A stretch of DNA of 64,000 nt. Source: Rhodoferax lacus (lineage in GTDB: Bacteria; Pseudomonadota; Gammaproteobacteria; Burkholderiales; Burkholderiaceae_C). The notes beneath the pieces are model-generated. The model ran no database searches. It saw nothing but the letters and a program-made list of their open reading frames with translations, and had not been told where the DNA came from. The stretch covers positions 62,001-126,000 of the forward strand of contig NZ_QFZK01000001.1 of the NCBI RefSeq assembly GCF_003415675.1. Reading direction: 5' to 3'. The position numbers were made by a program, and so were the translations under genes. This document shows positions 25,583 to 34,135 of the stretch, piece after piece; positions within the stretch are counted from its first letter, which is position 1; each line of letters opens with the position of its first letter.

Positions 25583-27946
25583 ATGTCTTTTGCTACCTTG
25601 GATGCCCCTGCCGCACGCCCCCTGACTTCAGCGGCGCCCATGGTCGGCTCCGCACCCTTGAAGCCTTTGGCGCCGCACAGCGCCGACGCCCTGCATTTGC
25701 TGGATGATGCGCAGGAATGGAGTGCGTTTAGCCGCCCTTCCAGCCAGGGTCAGGAATGCTGGGAGTCCAGCGTGGTGGTTGAGGGCATGCACTGTGCCGC
25801 CTGCAGCTTTACCGTGGAAGATGCCATTGCCGCCGTACCCGGTGTGTTGCAGGTTCAGGTGAGCGCTGGCAGTCACCGCGCCAAGGTGGTCTGGAATGCC
25901 GCACGGGTCCGGCCGTCTGAATGGATGCAGGCGATCCAGTCGCGTGGTTACAGAGCCGTGCCGGCCAATGATGTCTTCGCCAGTGAACGCCGCCGCCTGG
26001 ATGCTCGCCGGGCGCTGTGGCGCTGGTTGGTGGCGGGCCTGTGCATGATGCAGGTGATGATGTATGCCTACCCGGCCTATATCGCCCACCGCGGAGACCT
26101 GTCCGCCGAGATGGAGCAATTGCTGCGCTGGGCCTCCTGGGTGCTGTCGCTGCCGGTGATGCTGTTTTCCTGCGGGATTTTTTTCAGCAACGCCTGGCGC
26201 GATCTGCGACGCGGCAGCATCAGCATGGATTTGCCGGTGGCCATCGGGATTGGCATCACCTTTGCGGTCAGCAGCCTGGGCACCTTTTCGCCGGCTGGTG
26301 TCTTTGGCCGCGAGGTCTACTTCGACTCGCTCACCATGTTTGTGTTTTTTCTGCTGACCGGGCGCTGGCTGGAGTTGCGCCTGCGTGACCGTACGGCCGG
26401 TTCCCTCGAAGCGCTGATGAACCGGCTGCCCGACAGTATGGAGCGCCTGAATGCGCAGGGCGTGTTTGAGCGCGTGGCGGTCAGGCGCCTGGCGGTGGGC
26501 GACCTGGTGCGCGTGCATCCCGGTGAAGCCTTTGCTGCCGATGGCCTGGTGGAAAAAGGCGAAACACAGGTTGATGAGGCCTTGCTTACCGGTGAGTCGC
26601 ATGCGCTCAAGCGGGGGCCCGGTGATGCAGTGGTTGCAGGCAGCCACAACCTGAGTGCCACCGTGCAGGTGCGTGTGCAGGGTCTGGGTGAGCAAACCCG
26701 CTACGCCCAGATCGTGGCCCTGATGCAAAGTGCCTCCACGACCAAGCCAGGCAGCGCCGCCTTGGCCGACCGCCTGGCCAAGCCTTTTTTGATCGCCGTG
26801 CTGTTGGCTGCAGGGCTGTCTTGTTTGTGGTGGTGGCAGACCGACCCCGAGCGCGCCCTGATGGTGGCGGTTGCCGTGCTGGTGGTGACCTGCCCTTGTG
26901 CCTTGTCGCTGGCCACACCGGCTGCCATGTTGGCGGCTGCCGGCAATCTGGCGCGCCAGGGTGTGCTGGTGCGCAATCTGCAGGCCTTGCAGGCGCTGTC
27001 CGAGGTGGATGTAGTGGTCTTTGACAAGACCGGGACCTTGACCCAGGACGCCATGGCGGTCGGTGCCGTGAACGTCCGCGACGGCGTCCCGGTGGCTCTG
27101 GCGCTGCAGATGGCCGCGGCGCTTGCTGGGCAGTCGCTGCATCCCGTGTCCCGGGCCTTGGCGACAGCGGCCAAACTTCCGCTGTATGCAGCGCCGGCGT
27201 GGCTGTGTGCGGGTGTGAGCGAGACTGCAGGCCGTGGCATTGCGGGCTTGGCGCAACCAGCACAGGCCGCAGCTATGCAGGCGCGCAGCCTGCGCCTGGG
27301 GTCAGCCGATTTTTGTGGTCTGCCCCACCTGGCATCCGACACCTTGCGGGTCCATTTAAGTGATGAGGTGGGATGGCTGGCAACTTTTGAAGTGCGCGAA
27401 GAGCTGCGCCCCCAAGCGGCACAAACGGTTGCTGCACTCGGTCAGGCAGGTGTACGGGCCTGTTTGCTGTCGGGCGATGGTGCGGACTCGGTGGCACGCA
27501 TTGCGGCCCAGGTCGGTATCAAGGACGCCCGCGGGGGCCGTTCCCCGGCTGACAAGCTGACGGCACTACGCGCGCTGCAGGCGCAAGGACACAAGGTGGC
27601 GATGGTGGGCGACGGGTTGAATGACGGACCAGTGCTCGCCGGTGCCCATGTGTCGTTTGCCATTGGCCAGGCGGTCCCGTTGGCGCAGGCGCAATCGGAC
27701 TTCGTGGTGCAGGGCGATGGACTGATGGCAGTGGCACACGCGGTCGTGTTGGCGCGCAAGACGATGGCCGTGGTGCGCCAGAATCTGTGGTGGGCCTTGC
27801 TCTACAACGCCGCTTGCGTGCCTTTGGCAGTTATGGGCCTGCTGCCTGCGTGGTTGGCAGGCCTGGGGATGGCTTGCAGCTCCCTGGTGGTGGTGGCTAA
27901 TGCCTTGCGGCTGACCGGTCGCGCGCAGGCACGTAAAGGAATTTGA
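25583..27946 (+). CDS. ccoI: Copper-translocating P-type ATPase for cbb3 oxidase assembly
   Basis: A 787-residue P1B ATPase of the CcoI/FixI/CtpA type, which supplies copper for cytochrome cbb3 oxidase. After about 50 residues of low-complexity N-terminus comes a metal-binding HMA domain with GMHCAACSFTVEDA, then eight membrane helices including the transport motif CPCALSLATPAAM, the phosphorylation site DKTGTLTQ, and GDGLNDGPVLAGAHV. A CcoI rather than CopA role is argued by the immediate overlap with ccoS and the ccoNOQP genes. It is preceded by a perfect FNR box, so induction at low oxygen is expected. No good Shine-Dalgarno precedes the ATG at 25583; the methionine at codon 20 is an alternative start. 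Confidence 0.93.
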   Translation: MSFATLDAPAARPLTSAAPMVGSAPLKPLAPHSADALHLLDDAQEWSAFSRPSSQGQECWESSVVVEGMHCAACSFTVEDAIAAVPGVLQVQVSAGSHRAKVVWNAARVRPSEWMQAIQSRGYRAVPANDVFASERRRLDARRALWRWLVAGLCMMQVMMYAYPAYIAHRGDLSAEMEQLLRWASWVLSLPVMLFSCGIFFSNAWRDLRRGSISMDLPVAIGIGITFAVSSLGTFSPAGVFGREVYFDSLTMFVFFLLTGRWLELRLRDRTAGSLEALMNRLPDSMERLNAQGVFERVAVRRLAVGDLVRVHPGEAFAADGLVEKGETQVDEALLTGESHALKRGPGDAVVAGSHNLSATVQVRVQGLGEQTRYAQIVALMQSASTTKPGSAALADRLAKPFLIAVLLAAGLSCLWWWQTDPERALMVAVAVLVVTCPCALSLATPAAMLAAAGNLARQGVLVRNLQALQALSEVDVVVFDKTGTLTQDAMAVGAVNVRDGVPVALALQMAAALAGQSLHPVSRALATAAKLPLYAAPAWLCAGVSETAGRGIAGLAQPAQAAAMQARSLRLGSADFCGLPHLASDTLRVHLSDEVGWLATFEVREELRPQAAQTVAALGQAGVRACLLSGDGADSVARIAAQVGIKDARGGRSPADKLTALRALQAQGHKVAMVGDGLNDGPVLAGAHVSFAIGQAVPLAQAQSDFVVQGDGLMAVAHAVVLARKTMAVVRQNLWWALLYNAACVPLAVMGLLPAWLAGLGMACSSLVVVANALRLTGRAQARKGI

Positions 27947-28083
27947 TGGATATCCTGTATTTATTGATCCCCCTGTCTGTGGTGCTGGTGTTTTTCATCA
28001 TTGGCGGGCTCTGGTGGGCCATCGAAAGAGGGCAGTTTGAAGACATAGAACGTGAAGGCGAGCGCATCCTGAAAGATTCATGA
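27946..28083 (+). CDS. ccoS: cbb3 oxidase assembly protein CcoS
   Basis: A 45-residue protein whose ATG overlaps the ccoI stop by one base (TGATG). It has a single membrane helix, [20 protein letters not shown], then a short acidic/basic tail with the family motif [15 protein letters not shown]. This is exactly the CcoS pattern (small, one helix, D-x-E/G-E-R-I-L tail). CcoS is needed for cofactor insertion into the CcoN subunit. The gene is short and easily missed by length cut-offs. Transcription with ccoI is certain from the overlap. Confidence 0.93.
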   Translation: MDILYLLIPLSVVLVFFIIGGLWWAIERGQFEDIEREGERILKDS

Positions 28084-28141
28084 AAGGCTCGGGCGAGGTT
28101 CGGTTGTATTCTCGGTAATTAACAGTGTTTCTTGTGGGGCT

Positions 28142-28155
28142 TTGATTTGTGTCAA
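28142..28155 (+). promoter_or_regulatory. FNR box upstream of ccoN (one mismatch)
   Basis: TTGAT-TTGT-GTCAA departs from the consensus only at the first base of the right half. A GACACT hexamer 22 bases on fits a -10, placing the start near 28190, 24 bases before the ccoN ATG. Spacing is the same as upstream of ccoI. Confidence 0.8.
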
Positions 28156-28213
28156 CCCCGTTTGTTGCTCCGCACAAGACACTCCAGTCAAAGTAATTCA
28201 TCAAGAGGTAACT

Positions 28214-29650
28214 ATGGCATTTGCAAATCAGAAAGCCGAGCTATACAACGATACTGTTGTTCGGCAATTCGCCGTAATGACGGTAGTGTGGGGGGTCGTT
28301 GGCATGCTGGTTGGCGTGATCATCGCCGCCCAGTTGGCTTGGCCCGAGCTCAATCTCGGTATCCCATGGCTCACCTACGGTCGCCTGCGTCCCCTGCACA
28401 CCAATGCAGTGATTTTTGCCTTTGGTGGCTGCGGACTCTTCTCCACCTGCTACTACGTTGTGCAGCGCACCTGCCAGGTTCGCATTTTCAGCGACAAGCT
28501 GGCGGCGTTTACCTTCTGGGGCTGGCAGTTGGTCATCCTTCTGGCTGCCATTTCACTGCCTCTGGGTTACACCTCCGGCAAGGAGTACGCCGAGCTGGAG
28601 TGGCCCATTGACATCCTGATCACACTGGTCTGGGTGGCTTTTGCCGTGGTGTTCTTTGGCACGGTGGGTACCCGCAAGGTGCGCCACATTTACGTGGCCA
28701 ACTGGTTCTACGGTGCCTTCATCCTGGCTGTTGCCTTGCTGCACCTGGTCAATAGTGCAGAAATCCCGGTGGGTGCCATGAAGTCCTACTCGGCCTATGC
28801 CGGTGTGCAGGATGCCATGGTGCAATGGTGGTACGGCCACAATGCTGTGGGCTTCTTCCTGACTGCAGGCTTCCTGGGCATGATGTACTACTTCATCCCC
28901 AAGCAAGCTGGGCGCCCTGTATACAGCTACCGCCTGTCCATCGTCCACTTCTGGGCGCTGATCTTCACCTACATGTGGGCGGGTCCTCACCACCTCCACT
29001 ACACCGCCTTGCCTGACTGGACCCAGTCGGTTGGTATGGTGTTCTCCCTGATCCTGCTGGCTCCCAGCTGGGGCGGCATGATCAACGGCGTGATGACCCT
29101 GTCTGGCGCCTGGCACAAGCTGCGCGATGACCCCATCCTGCGCTTCCTGATCGTGTCCCTGTCCTTCTACGGCATGTCGACCTTTGAAGGCCCGATGATG
29201 TCCATCAAGACCGTCAACGCCCTGAGCCACTACACCGACTGGACCGTGGGCCACGTGCACTCTGGCGCCTTGGGCTGGGTGGGTCTGGTGACCATGGGTT
29301 CCATGTACTACCTGATTCCCAAGCTGTTTGGCCAAAAGCAGATGTACAGCCTGAAGGCTGTTGAAGTCCACTTCTGGACCGCCACCATCGGCATCGTGAT
29401 CTACATCGCCGCGATGTGGATTGCCGGTGTGATGCAGGGCCTGATGTGGCGTGCCATCAACCCCGATGGAACGCTGACCTACACCTTTGTTGAAAGCGTG
29501 AAGGCCACCTATCCCTTCTATGTGCTGCGTCTGCTGGGCGGTCTGCTGTACCTGACCGGCATGATCATCATGCTGTGGAACACATTGATGACTGCCACCA
29601 AGGGCCGCGCTGTGAGCGTGGAAGTGCCAACCGCAGTTGCCCACGCTTGA
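28214..29650 (+). CDS. ccoN: cbb3-type cytochrome oxidase subunit I
   Basis: A 478-residue polytopic haem-copper oxidase subunit holding low-spin haem b and the haem b3/CuB centre where oxygen is reduced. Visible histidine-containing helices: [16 protein letters not shown] (low-spin haem ligand), [17 protein letters not shown] (CuB His with the cbb3-specific tyrosine downstream), [16 protein letters not shown] (two CuB histidines), and [16 protein letters not shown] (haem ligands). AGAGGTAAC precedes the ATG at 28214. It is first of the structural genes and is FNR-controlled by position. High-affinity oxidases of this type support microaerobic respiration. Confidence 0.97.
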   Translation: MAFANQKAELYNDTVVRQFAVMTVVWGVVGMLVGVIIAAQLAWPELNLGIPWLTYGRLRPLHTNAVIFAFGGCGLFSTCYYVVQRTCQVRIFSDKLAAFTFWGWQLVILLAAISLPLGYTSGKEYAELEWPIDILITLVWVAFAVVFFGTVGTRKVRHIYVANWFYGAFILAVALLHLVNSAEIPVGAMKSYSAYAGVQDAMVQWWYGHNAVGFFLTAGFLGMMYYFIPKQAGRPVYSYRLSIVHFWALIFTYMWAGPHHLHYTALPDWTQSVGMVFSLILLAPSWGGMINGVMTLSGAWHKLRDDPILRFLIVSLSFYGMSTFEGPMMSIKTVNALSHYTDWTVGHVHSGALGWVGLVTMGSMYYLIPKLFGQKQMYSLKAVEVHFWTATIGIVIYIAAMWIAGVMQGLMWRAINPDGTLTYTFVESVKATYPFYVLRLLGGLLYLTGMIIMLWNTLMTATKGRAVSVEVPTAVAHA

Positions 29651-29664
29651 AGGAAAAACACACT

Positions 29665-30285
29665 ATGTCCAACAACCATTCCAGTTTGTCGCACGAGAAG
29701 ATCGAGACAAACAACTTCCTGATGATCGTCCTGATTCTCATCGTGCTGCTGTTTGGCGGCCTGGTGGAAATCGTGCCCCTCTTCTTCCAGAAGTCCACGA
29801 CCGAACCCATCAAGGGTGTGCAGCCCTACACCGCACTGCAGCTGGCAGGCCGTGATATCTACACCCGTGAAGGTTGCTACAACTGCCACTCGCAGATGAT
29901 TCGCCCCTTCCGCGCCGAAACCCTGCGCTATGGCCACTACTCGGTGGCTGGCGAGTCGGTCTATGACCACCCGTTCCAGTGGGGCAGCAAGCGCACCGGC
30001 CCGGACCTGGCCCGTGTGGGAGCCAAGTACAGCGATGAATGGCATCGCATCCACCTGACCAATCCGCGTGATGTGGTGCCTGAGTCCAATATGCCTGCCT
30101 ACCCATGGCTGGCCAAAAACATGGTGGACGCCGATGTCATGCCGGCCCACATGGCTGGTCTGCGCAAGGTCGGTGTGCCTTACACCGACGAGCAAATTGC
30201 CAAGTCGGTGGAAGAGGTCAAGGGCAAGACCGAACAGGAAGCCGTGATCGCTTACTTGCAGTCTTTGGGCTTGGCCCTGAAATAA
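29665..30285 (+). CDS. ccoO: cbb3-type cytochrome oxidase subunit II (monohaem cytochrome c)
   Basis: A 206-residue subunit anchored by one N-terminal helix (about 17-37, [20 protein letters not shown]) with the haem c site [11 protein letters not shown] preceded by EGCYNC, and a C-terminal domain containing the axial Met in [12 protein letters not shown]. It starts at the ATG at 29665, 14 bases past ccoN, with an AGGA Shine-Dalgarno. It passes electrons from CcoP to CcoN. The length equals that of typical proteobacterial CcoO. Confidence 0.97.
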   Translation: MSNNHSSLSHEKIETNNFLMIVLILIVLLFGGLVEIVPLFFQKSTTEPIKGVQPYTALQLAGRDIYTREGCYNCHSQMIRPFRAETLRYGHYSVAGESVYDHPFQWGSKRTGPDLARVGAKYSDEWHRIHLTNPRDVVPESNMPAYPWLAKNMVDADVMPAHMAGLRKVGVPYTDEQIAKSVEEVKGKTEQEAVIAYLQSLGLALK

Positions 30286-30301
30286 GGCGCTGGAGACCGA
30301 T

Positions 30302-30445
30302 ATGGAATTCGACGTCAACACCTTGCGTGCCATCGCGACCCTGGTCAGCTTTGGCGCATTTATTGGAATTGTGTGGTGGGCTTGGTCCAAGCGGCGCTCC
30401 GATGACTTTTCTGAAGCCGCCAATTTGCCCTTTCAGCAAGACTGA
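30302..30445 (+). CDS. ccoQ: cbb3-type cytochrome oxidase subunit IV (small membrane subunit)
   Basis: A 47-residue protein with one membrane helix, TLVSFGAFIGIVWWAWS, then the basic stop-transfer KRRSDDFSEAANLPFQ, the C-terminal signature of CcoQ. It lies in the standard place between ccoO (16 bases upstream) and ccoP (21 bases downstream). CcoQ stabilises the association of CcoP with the core enzyme. It is too short for the usual gene-length filters, but the composition and position are decisive. Confidence 0.93.
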   Translation: MEFDVNTLRAIATLVSFGAFIGIVWWAWSKRRSDDFSEAANLPFQQD

Positions 30446-30466
30446 TACACACCAACAGGATTCATC

Positions 30467-31381
30467 ATGAGTGACTTTACAAGTAATTTTTGGTCCGTTT
30501 ATGTGGCCGGAATTGTCATTATCTCCATATCAGCATGTGCATTGCTGCTGTGGTTTAGCGGCAAGGCCCGGGCCATGACGGCCAGCGACAACACCACCGG
30601 ACACGTGTGGGACGGCGACCTGCGTGAAATGAACAACCCCCTGCCACGCTGGTGGGTGGGCCTGTTCATCATCACCATCCTGTTCGCTGCCGTGTACCTG
30701 TATCTGTACCCCGGTCTGGGTGGCTCTCCTGGCAGTTCGGGTTGGACCTCCAAGGGCCAGTTTGAAGCCGAAGTGGCCAAGGGCGATGCCGAAGTGGCTC
30801 CCATCTATGCCAAGTTCATGGCCATGAAGGTGGAAGACGTGTCCAAGGACCCGCAAGCCCACGCTATTGGTGAGCGTCTGTTCATGAACAACTGCTCGCA
30901 ATGCCACGGCTCCGATGCGCACGGCGGCAAGGGCTTCCCCAACCTGACCGACAACGACTGGCTGCACGGCGGTACCCCCGAGAAGATCGTGGAAACGCTG
31001 CACAAGGGTCGTGTGGGCAATATGCCCCCCATGGCTGCCGCAGTCGGCACGTCGGATGATGTGAAGAACGTAGCCAACTATGTTCTCAGCCTGTCTGGCA
31101 GCCCGCACGATTCGGTGCGCGCCAATCTGGGCAAGGAAAAGTTCGGCGTATGTGCAGCGTGCCATGGTGCTGATGGCAAGGGCATGCAGGCCGTTGGTTC
31201 TGCCAACCTGACGGACAACATCTGGCTGCACGGCTACGGTGAGAACGCCATCATCGCCATGGTTGCCAACGGCAAGACCAACATCATGCCGGCTCAGGAA
31301 GGCAAATTGAGCGATGCACAGATTCACGTCTTGGCTTCCTACGTCTGGGGCCTGTCCAACAACGCTCCTGCCAAGCAGTAA
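30467..31381 (+). CDS. ccoP: cbb3-type cytochrome oxidase subunit III (dihaem cytochrome c)
   Basis: A 304-residue membrane-anchored dihaem cytochrome. Two helices (about 10-28 and 60-85), the second preceded by the CcoP signature WDGDLREMNNPLPRWW, lead to a periplasmic region with haem sites NCSQCHGSDAHGG near residue 145 and VCAACHGADGKGM near 225, each followed by a possible methionine ligand (VGNMPPM, NIMPAQ). It accepts electrons from periplasmic carriers such as the cytochrome c at 15674-15985 or the bc1 complex. It is the last structural gene; a hairpin follows before the fixH-like gene. Confidence 0.97.
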   Translation: MSDFTSNFWSVYVAGIVIISISACALLLWFSGKARAMTASDNTTGHVWDGDLREMNNPLPRWWVGLFIITILFAAVYLYLYPGLGGSPGSSGWTSKGQFEAEVAKGDAEVAPIYAKFMAMKVEDVSKDPQAHAIGERLFMNNCSQCHGSDAHGGKGFPNLTDNDWLHGGTPEKIVETLHKGRVGNMPPMAAAVGTSDDVKNVANYVLSLSGSPHDSVRANLGKEKFGVCAACHGADGKGMQAVGSANLTDNIWLHGYGENAIIAMVANGKTNIMPAQEGKLSDAQIHVLASYVWGLSNNAPAKQ

Positions 31382-31420
31382 ACACGGTCTGTAAACGGGT
31401 TGTACCCCTGCAGGTTTTCG

Positions 31421-31458
31421 GGCAATGTCTCGAAGCTCTGCCGGGGTATTGCCTTTTT
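31421..31458 (+). terminator. Possible attenuating hairpin between ccoP and the fixH-like gene
   Basis: GGCAAT (31421-31426) pairs with ATTGCC (31448-31453) and a TTTTT run follows directly. The stem is short with a 21-base loop, so partial rather than full termination is the reasonable reading: it would lower expression of the assembly gene relative to ccoNOQP. Confidence 0.35.
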
Positions 31459-31481
31459 GGAGTCCCTACAAAGGAAATCAC

Positions 31482-31766
31482 ATGACGCAAAACACCCAGC
31501 CTACAGCTACCGAAGCACCCCAGCCCTGGTGGAAATTCGGCCATGTCTGGATGGTTTTTGGTGGCCCCGCCGTGGTGGTGGTGGCCAGCTTCGTGACCCT
31601 GTACCTGGCAGTGACCCGTCCGGATCCCGTGATGGACGAGAACTACTACCAAAAGGGTTTGGAGATTAACAAGACACTGGGCGGTACTCCGTCCAGCGCC
31701 GCCCCCGCCATGGCGGCACGAAACCATGCTGCCACTGGCGTTCCCAAGCCAGCAGAAGCTCCCTGA
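31482..31766 (+). CDS. FixH/CcoH-like cbb3 assembly membrane protein
   Basis: A 94-residue protein with one membrane helix, VWMVFGGPAVVVVASFVTLY (about 22-42), and a periplasmic segment bearing the FixH-family motif DPVMDENYYQKGLEINKTL. After it the C-terminus is low-complexity and Ala/Pro-rich, and shorter than full FixH, which usually has a further beta domain. The start at 31482 follows an AAGGAAA Shine-Dalgarno. Position directly after ccoNOQP supports a role in cbb3 maturation. No ccoG lies between ccoP and this gene, unlike the usual order. Confidence 0.8.
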   Translation: MTQNTQPTATEAPQPWWKFGHVWMVFGGPAVVVVASFVTLYLAVTRPDPVMDENYYQKGLEINKTLGGTPSSAAPAMAARNHAATGVPKPAEAP

Positions 31767-31778
31767 CAGAAGTGCCTG

Positions 31779-31800
31779 GCGCCTGGCTTTGCGCAGGCGC
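31779..31800. terminator. Hairpin at the convergent ends of fixH-like and fnr
   Basis: GCGCCTG (31779-31785) pairs with CAGGCGC (31794-31800), giving a 7-bp GC-rich stem between the two converging stop codons. It lacks a T-run on either side, so termination is only inferred. Confidence 0.3.
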
Positions 31801-32588
31801 TAGTTGCACACCTTGGGGTTCACGATGTCCTTGAGCTTGTCCGCGTTCAAGATGCGAACGTGACGTTGTTTGACCTCGACAATGCCGTCTTCCACAAACT
31901 TGGAAAAAGTGCGGCTCACGGTCTCCAACTTCAGCCCCAGGTAACTACCGATTTCTTCGCGCGTCATGCGCAGAATCAGCTCAGACTGCGAGAAGCCGCG
32001 CGCATGCAGGCGCTGTACCAGATTCAGCAAGAACGCAGCCAGCCGTTCTTCGGCGCGCATGCTCCCGAGCAACAACATCACGCCGTTCTCGCGCACGATC
32101 TCGCGGCTCATGATCTTGTGCACGTGGCGCTGCAGGGCGTTGACTTCACGCGACAGTTCTTCAATGCGGTCAAAGGGCATGACGCACACTTCGGCGTCTT
32201 CCAGTGCGATGGCATCGCAGGTGTGGTGGTCATGCACGATGCCGTCCAGACCCACAATTTCACCCGCCATCTGAAAACCAGTCACCTGGTCGCGCCCGTC
32301 TTCGGAAGCCACGCATGTCTTGAAAAATCCGGTGCGAATAGCATACAGGCTGGTGAACTTTTCGCCATTGCGAAAAAGCGTGGCGCCACGCTTGATCTTG
32401 CGGCGGTTGGCCACAACATCGTCGATACGCTCCAGCTCGATCGGACTCAGTCCCAAAGGCATGCACAGCTCGCGCAAATTGCAGTTTGAGCAAGCCACCT
32501 TGATGCTGTTGGAGTTCATTTCGATCACATTGCTGATCGGGGTAATGGCAATCGACGCATGTGCCACGTCTGGGTTGTGTGCCTTCAT
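31800..32588 (-). CDS. fnr: FNR-type oxygen-sensing transcriptional regulator
   Basis: A 262-residue CRP/FNR-family regulator. The N-terminal cysteine cluster VACSNCNLRELC plus the internal cysteine in HHTCDAIALEDAE provide four ligands for an oxygen-labile [4Fe-4S] cluster, so this is FNR/ANR and not a CRP. The helix-turn-helix near residue 215 reads LGLKLETVSRTFSKF, with the E-SR pattern that reads TTGAT half-sites. It is divergent from hemN across 143 bases that hold two FNR boxes, so autoregulation is likely. The methionine at codon 24 (MNSNSIKVAC) is a plausible alternative start, because the nearer FNR box sits only 24 bases before the first ATG. Confidence 0.94.
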   Translation of the reverse strand: MKAHNPDVAHASIAITPISNVIEMNSNSIKVACSNCNLRELCMPLGLSPIELERIDDVVANRRKIKRGATLFRNGEKFTSLYAIRTGFFKTCVASEDGRDQVTGFQMAGEIVGLDGIVHDHHTCDAIALEDAEVCVMPFDRIEELSREVNALQRHVHKIMSREIVRENGVMLLLGSMRAEERLAAFLLNLVQRLHARGFSQSELILRMTREEIGSYLGLKLETVSRTFSKFVEDGIVEVKQRHVRILNADKLKDIVNPKVCN

Positions 32589-32611
32589 ATGGTGTCTCGA
32601 CGGTTGGTTGC

Positions 32612-32625
32612 CTGATTCAAATCAA
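32612..32625 (-). promoter_or_regulatory. FNR box on the fnr side of the intergenic region (one mismatch)
   Basis: CTGAT-TCAA-ATCAA matches the FNR consensus except for its first base. Its edge is 24 bases from the fnr ATG, too close for class II activation of that start, so it fits autorepression, or activation if fnr starts at codon 24. Confidence 0.7.
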
Positions 32626-32665
32626 TTATCAACCCAAATGCTGAACGGACCCTGAATTCAATAGA

Positions 32666-32679
32666 TTGATTCACATCAA
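32666..32679 (+). promoter_or_regulatory. FNR box upstream of hemN (perfect)
   Basis: TTGAT-TCAC-ATCAA is an exact consensus match. A CACATT-like -10 lies about 22 bases on, giving a start near 32714, 18 bases before the hemN ATG, the class II spacing seen for ccoI and ccoN. Confidence 0.88.
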
Positions 32680-32731
32680 ACCCCAATAATGCCAGCTGGG
32701 GCACATTTGCAGAGACTGCCATGGAGTGCTT

Positions 32732-34126
32732 ATGAATGCTGTTGTCTCCCCCGTTACCGATGAATTGCTGCGTCAATACGACGTCTCCGGTCCTCGTTAC
32801 ACCTCTTACCCGACGGCCGACCGATTTGTAGAAGCCTTCGTGGCCGACGACTATTCGCAGGCACTGCAACAGCGCCGTAGTGGCGCTGCCGCGCTCGCCC
32901 TGCCTTTGTCGCTGTACATACATATCCCGTTTTGCGAATCGCTGTGCTACTACTGCGCCTGCAACAAGATCATCACCAAGCACCACGAAAAAGCGGCGGA
33001 ATATATCCGCTACCTCACCCGCGAAGTGGAACTGCACACCGCGTTGATTGGCACCGGCCAATCGGTCAGCCAGCTGCACTTTGGCGGCGGCAGTCCTACC
33101 TTCCTGAGTGACGATGAATTGCGCGGCCTGATGGCCATGCTCAAGCGCAACTTCAGCTTTGCACCCGGCGGCGAATACTCCATCGAGATTGACCCTCGCA
33201 CCATCGATGAAAAGCGTCTGGATACGCTGGCTGAGTTGGGCTTTAACCGCCTGAGTTTTGGCGTGCAGGACTTCGACCCTGCAGTGCAAAAAGCCGTGCA
33301 CCGTGTGCAACCCGCGGAACAGGTTTTTTCCCTCGTGGCTGCGGCCCGCGCACGGGGCTTTGAATCCATCAACGTGGATTTGATTTACGGCTTGCCCATG
33401 CAAAGCCCCGAGTCCTTTGACCGCACGTTGGCCCAGGTTGTTGAGCTCAAACCCGACCGCATTGCGCTCTATGCCTATGCCCACTTGCCCGAGCGCTTCA
33501 AGCCTCAGCGGCGCATCAACACCGTGGAGCTGCCTTCGGGCGGTGCCAAGATCTCGATGCTTTCTCGCTCACTGGCAGCCTTCATGGGGGCGGGGTATGT
33601 GTACGTGGGCATGGACCACTTCGCTCTGCCTGACGATGCCTTGGCTGTTGCCAAGCGCCAGGGCCGCCTGCACCGCAACTTCCAGGGCTACAGCACCCAG
33701 CCTGATTGCGACCTGATTGCCCTGGGCGTCTCCAGCATTGGCCGCATTGGCGCCACCTATAGCCAGAACGCCAAGACACTGGAAGAGTATTACGACGCTC
33801 TGGACCATGGCAACTTCCCGGTGGTGCGCGGCCTGGCGCTCACGCGTGACGACTTGGTGCGCCGCGCCGTCATCATGGCCCTGATGTGCCAGGGCCATGT
33901 GCAGTTTGAATCGATTGACCTGGCTTACCTGGTTGATTTCCGCAGTTACTTTGCCAAGGAAATGGAAGCGCTGCAGGCGCTGGCCGAACAAGGGCTTGTG
34001 GTGCTGGAAGACACCGGCATACAGGTCACCGCCAAGGGCTGGTTCTTTGTGCGTGCTGTGGCCATGGTGTTTGACCGCAATTTGCAAACCGACCGTACTC
34101 GGGCCAAGTTCTCCAAGATCCTTTAG
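32732..34126 (+). CDS. hemN: Oxygen-independent coproporphyrinogen III oxidase (radical SAM)
   Basis: A 464-residue radical-SAM enzyme making protoporphyrinogen IX without oxygen. The cluster motif FCESLCYYCACNK near residue 70 carries the three radical-SAM cysteines plus the HemN-specific fourth. Also seen: the SAM-binding LHFGGGSPTFL and SIEIDPRT segments, NRLSFGVQDF, and NVDLIYGLPMQSPES. The ATG at 32732 follows GGAG at the right distance, so the in-frame GTG six bases earlier is rejected. A perfect FNR box upstream places it in the low-oxygen regulon with the cbb3 genes, which need haem when oxygen is scarce. Confidence 0.96.
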   Translation: MNAVVSPVTDELLRQYDVSGPRYTSYPTADRFVEAFVADDYSQALQQRRSGAAALALPLSLYIHIPFCESLCYYCACNKIITKHHEKAAEYIRYLTREVELHTALIGTGQSVSQLHFGGGSPTFLSDDELRGLMAMLKRNFSFAPGGEYSIEIDPRTIDEKRLDTLAELGFNRLSFGVQDFDPAVQKAVHRVQPAEQVFSLVAAARARGFESINVDLIYGLPMQSPESFDRTLAQVVELKPDRIALYAYAHLPERFKPQRRINTVELPSGGAKISMLSRSLAAFMGAGYVYVGMDHFALPDDALAVAKRQGRLHRNFQGYSTQPDCDLIALGVSSIGRIGATYSQNAKTLEEYYDALDHGNFPVVRGLALTRDDLVRRAVIMALMCQGHVQFESIDLAYLVDFRSYFAKEMEALQALAEQGLVVLEDTGIQVTAKGWFFVRAVAMVFDRNLQTDRTRAKFSKIL

Positions 34127-34135
34127 CATCCCCGG

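Noticed and set aside
31382..31481. A degenerate ccoG remnant between ccoP and the fixH-like gene
   Set aside because: The gap is only 100 bases and shows no ferredoxin cysteine motif in any frame.
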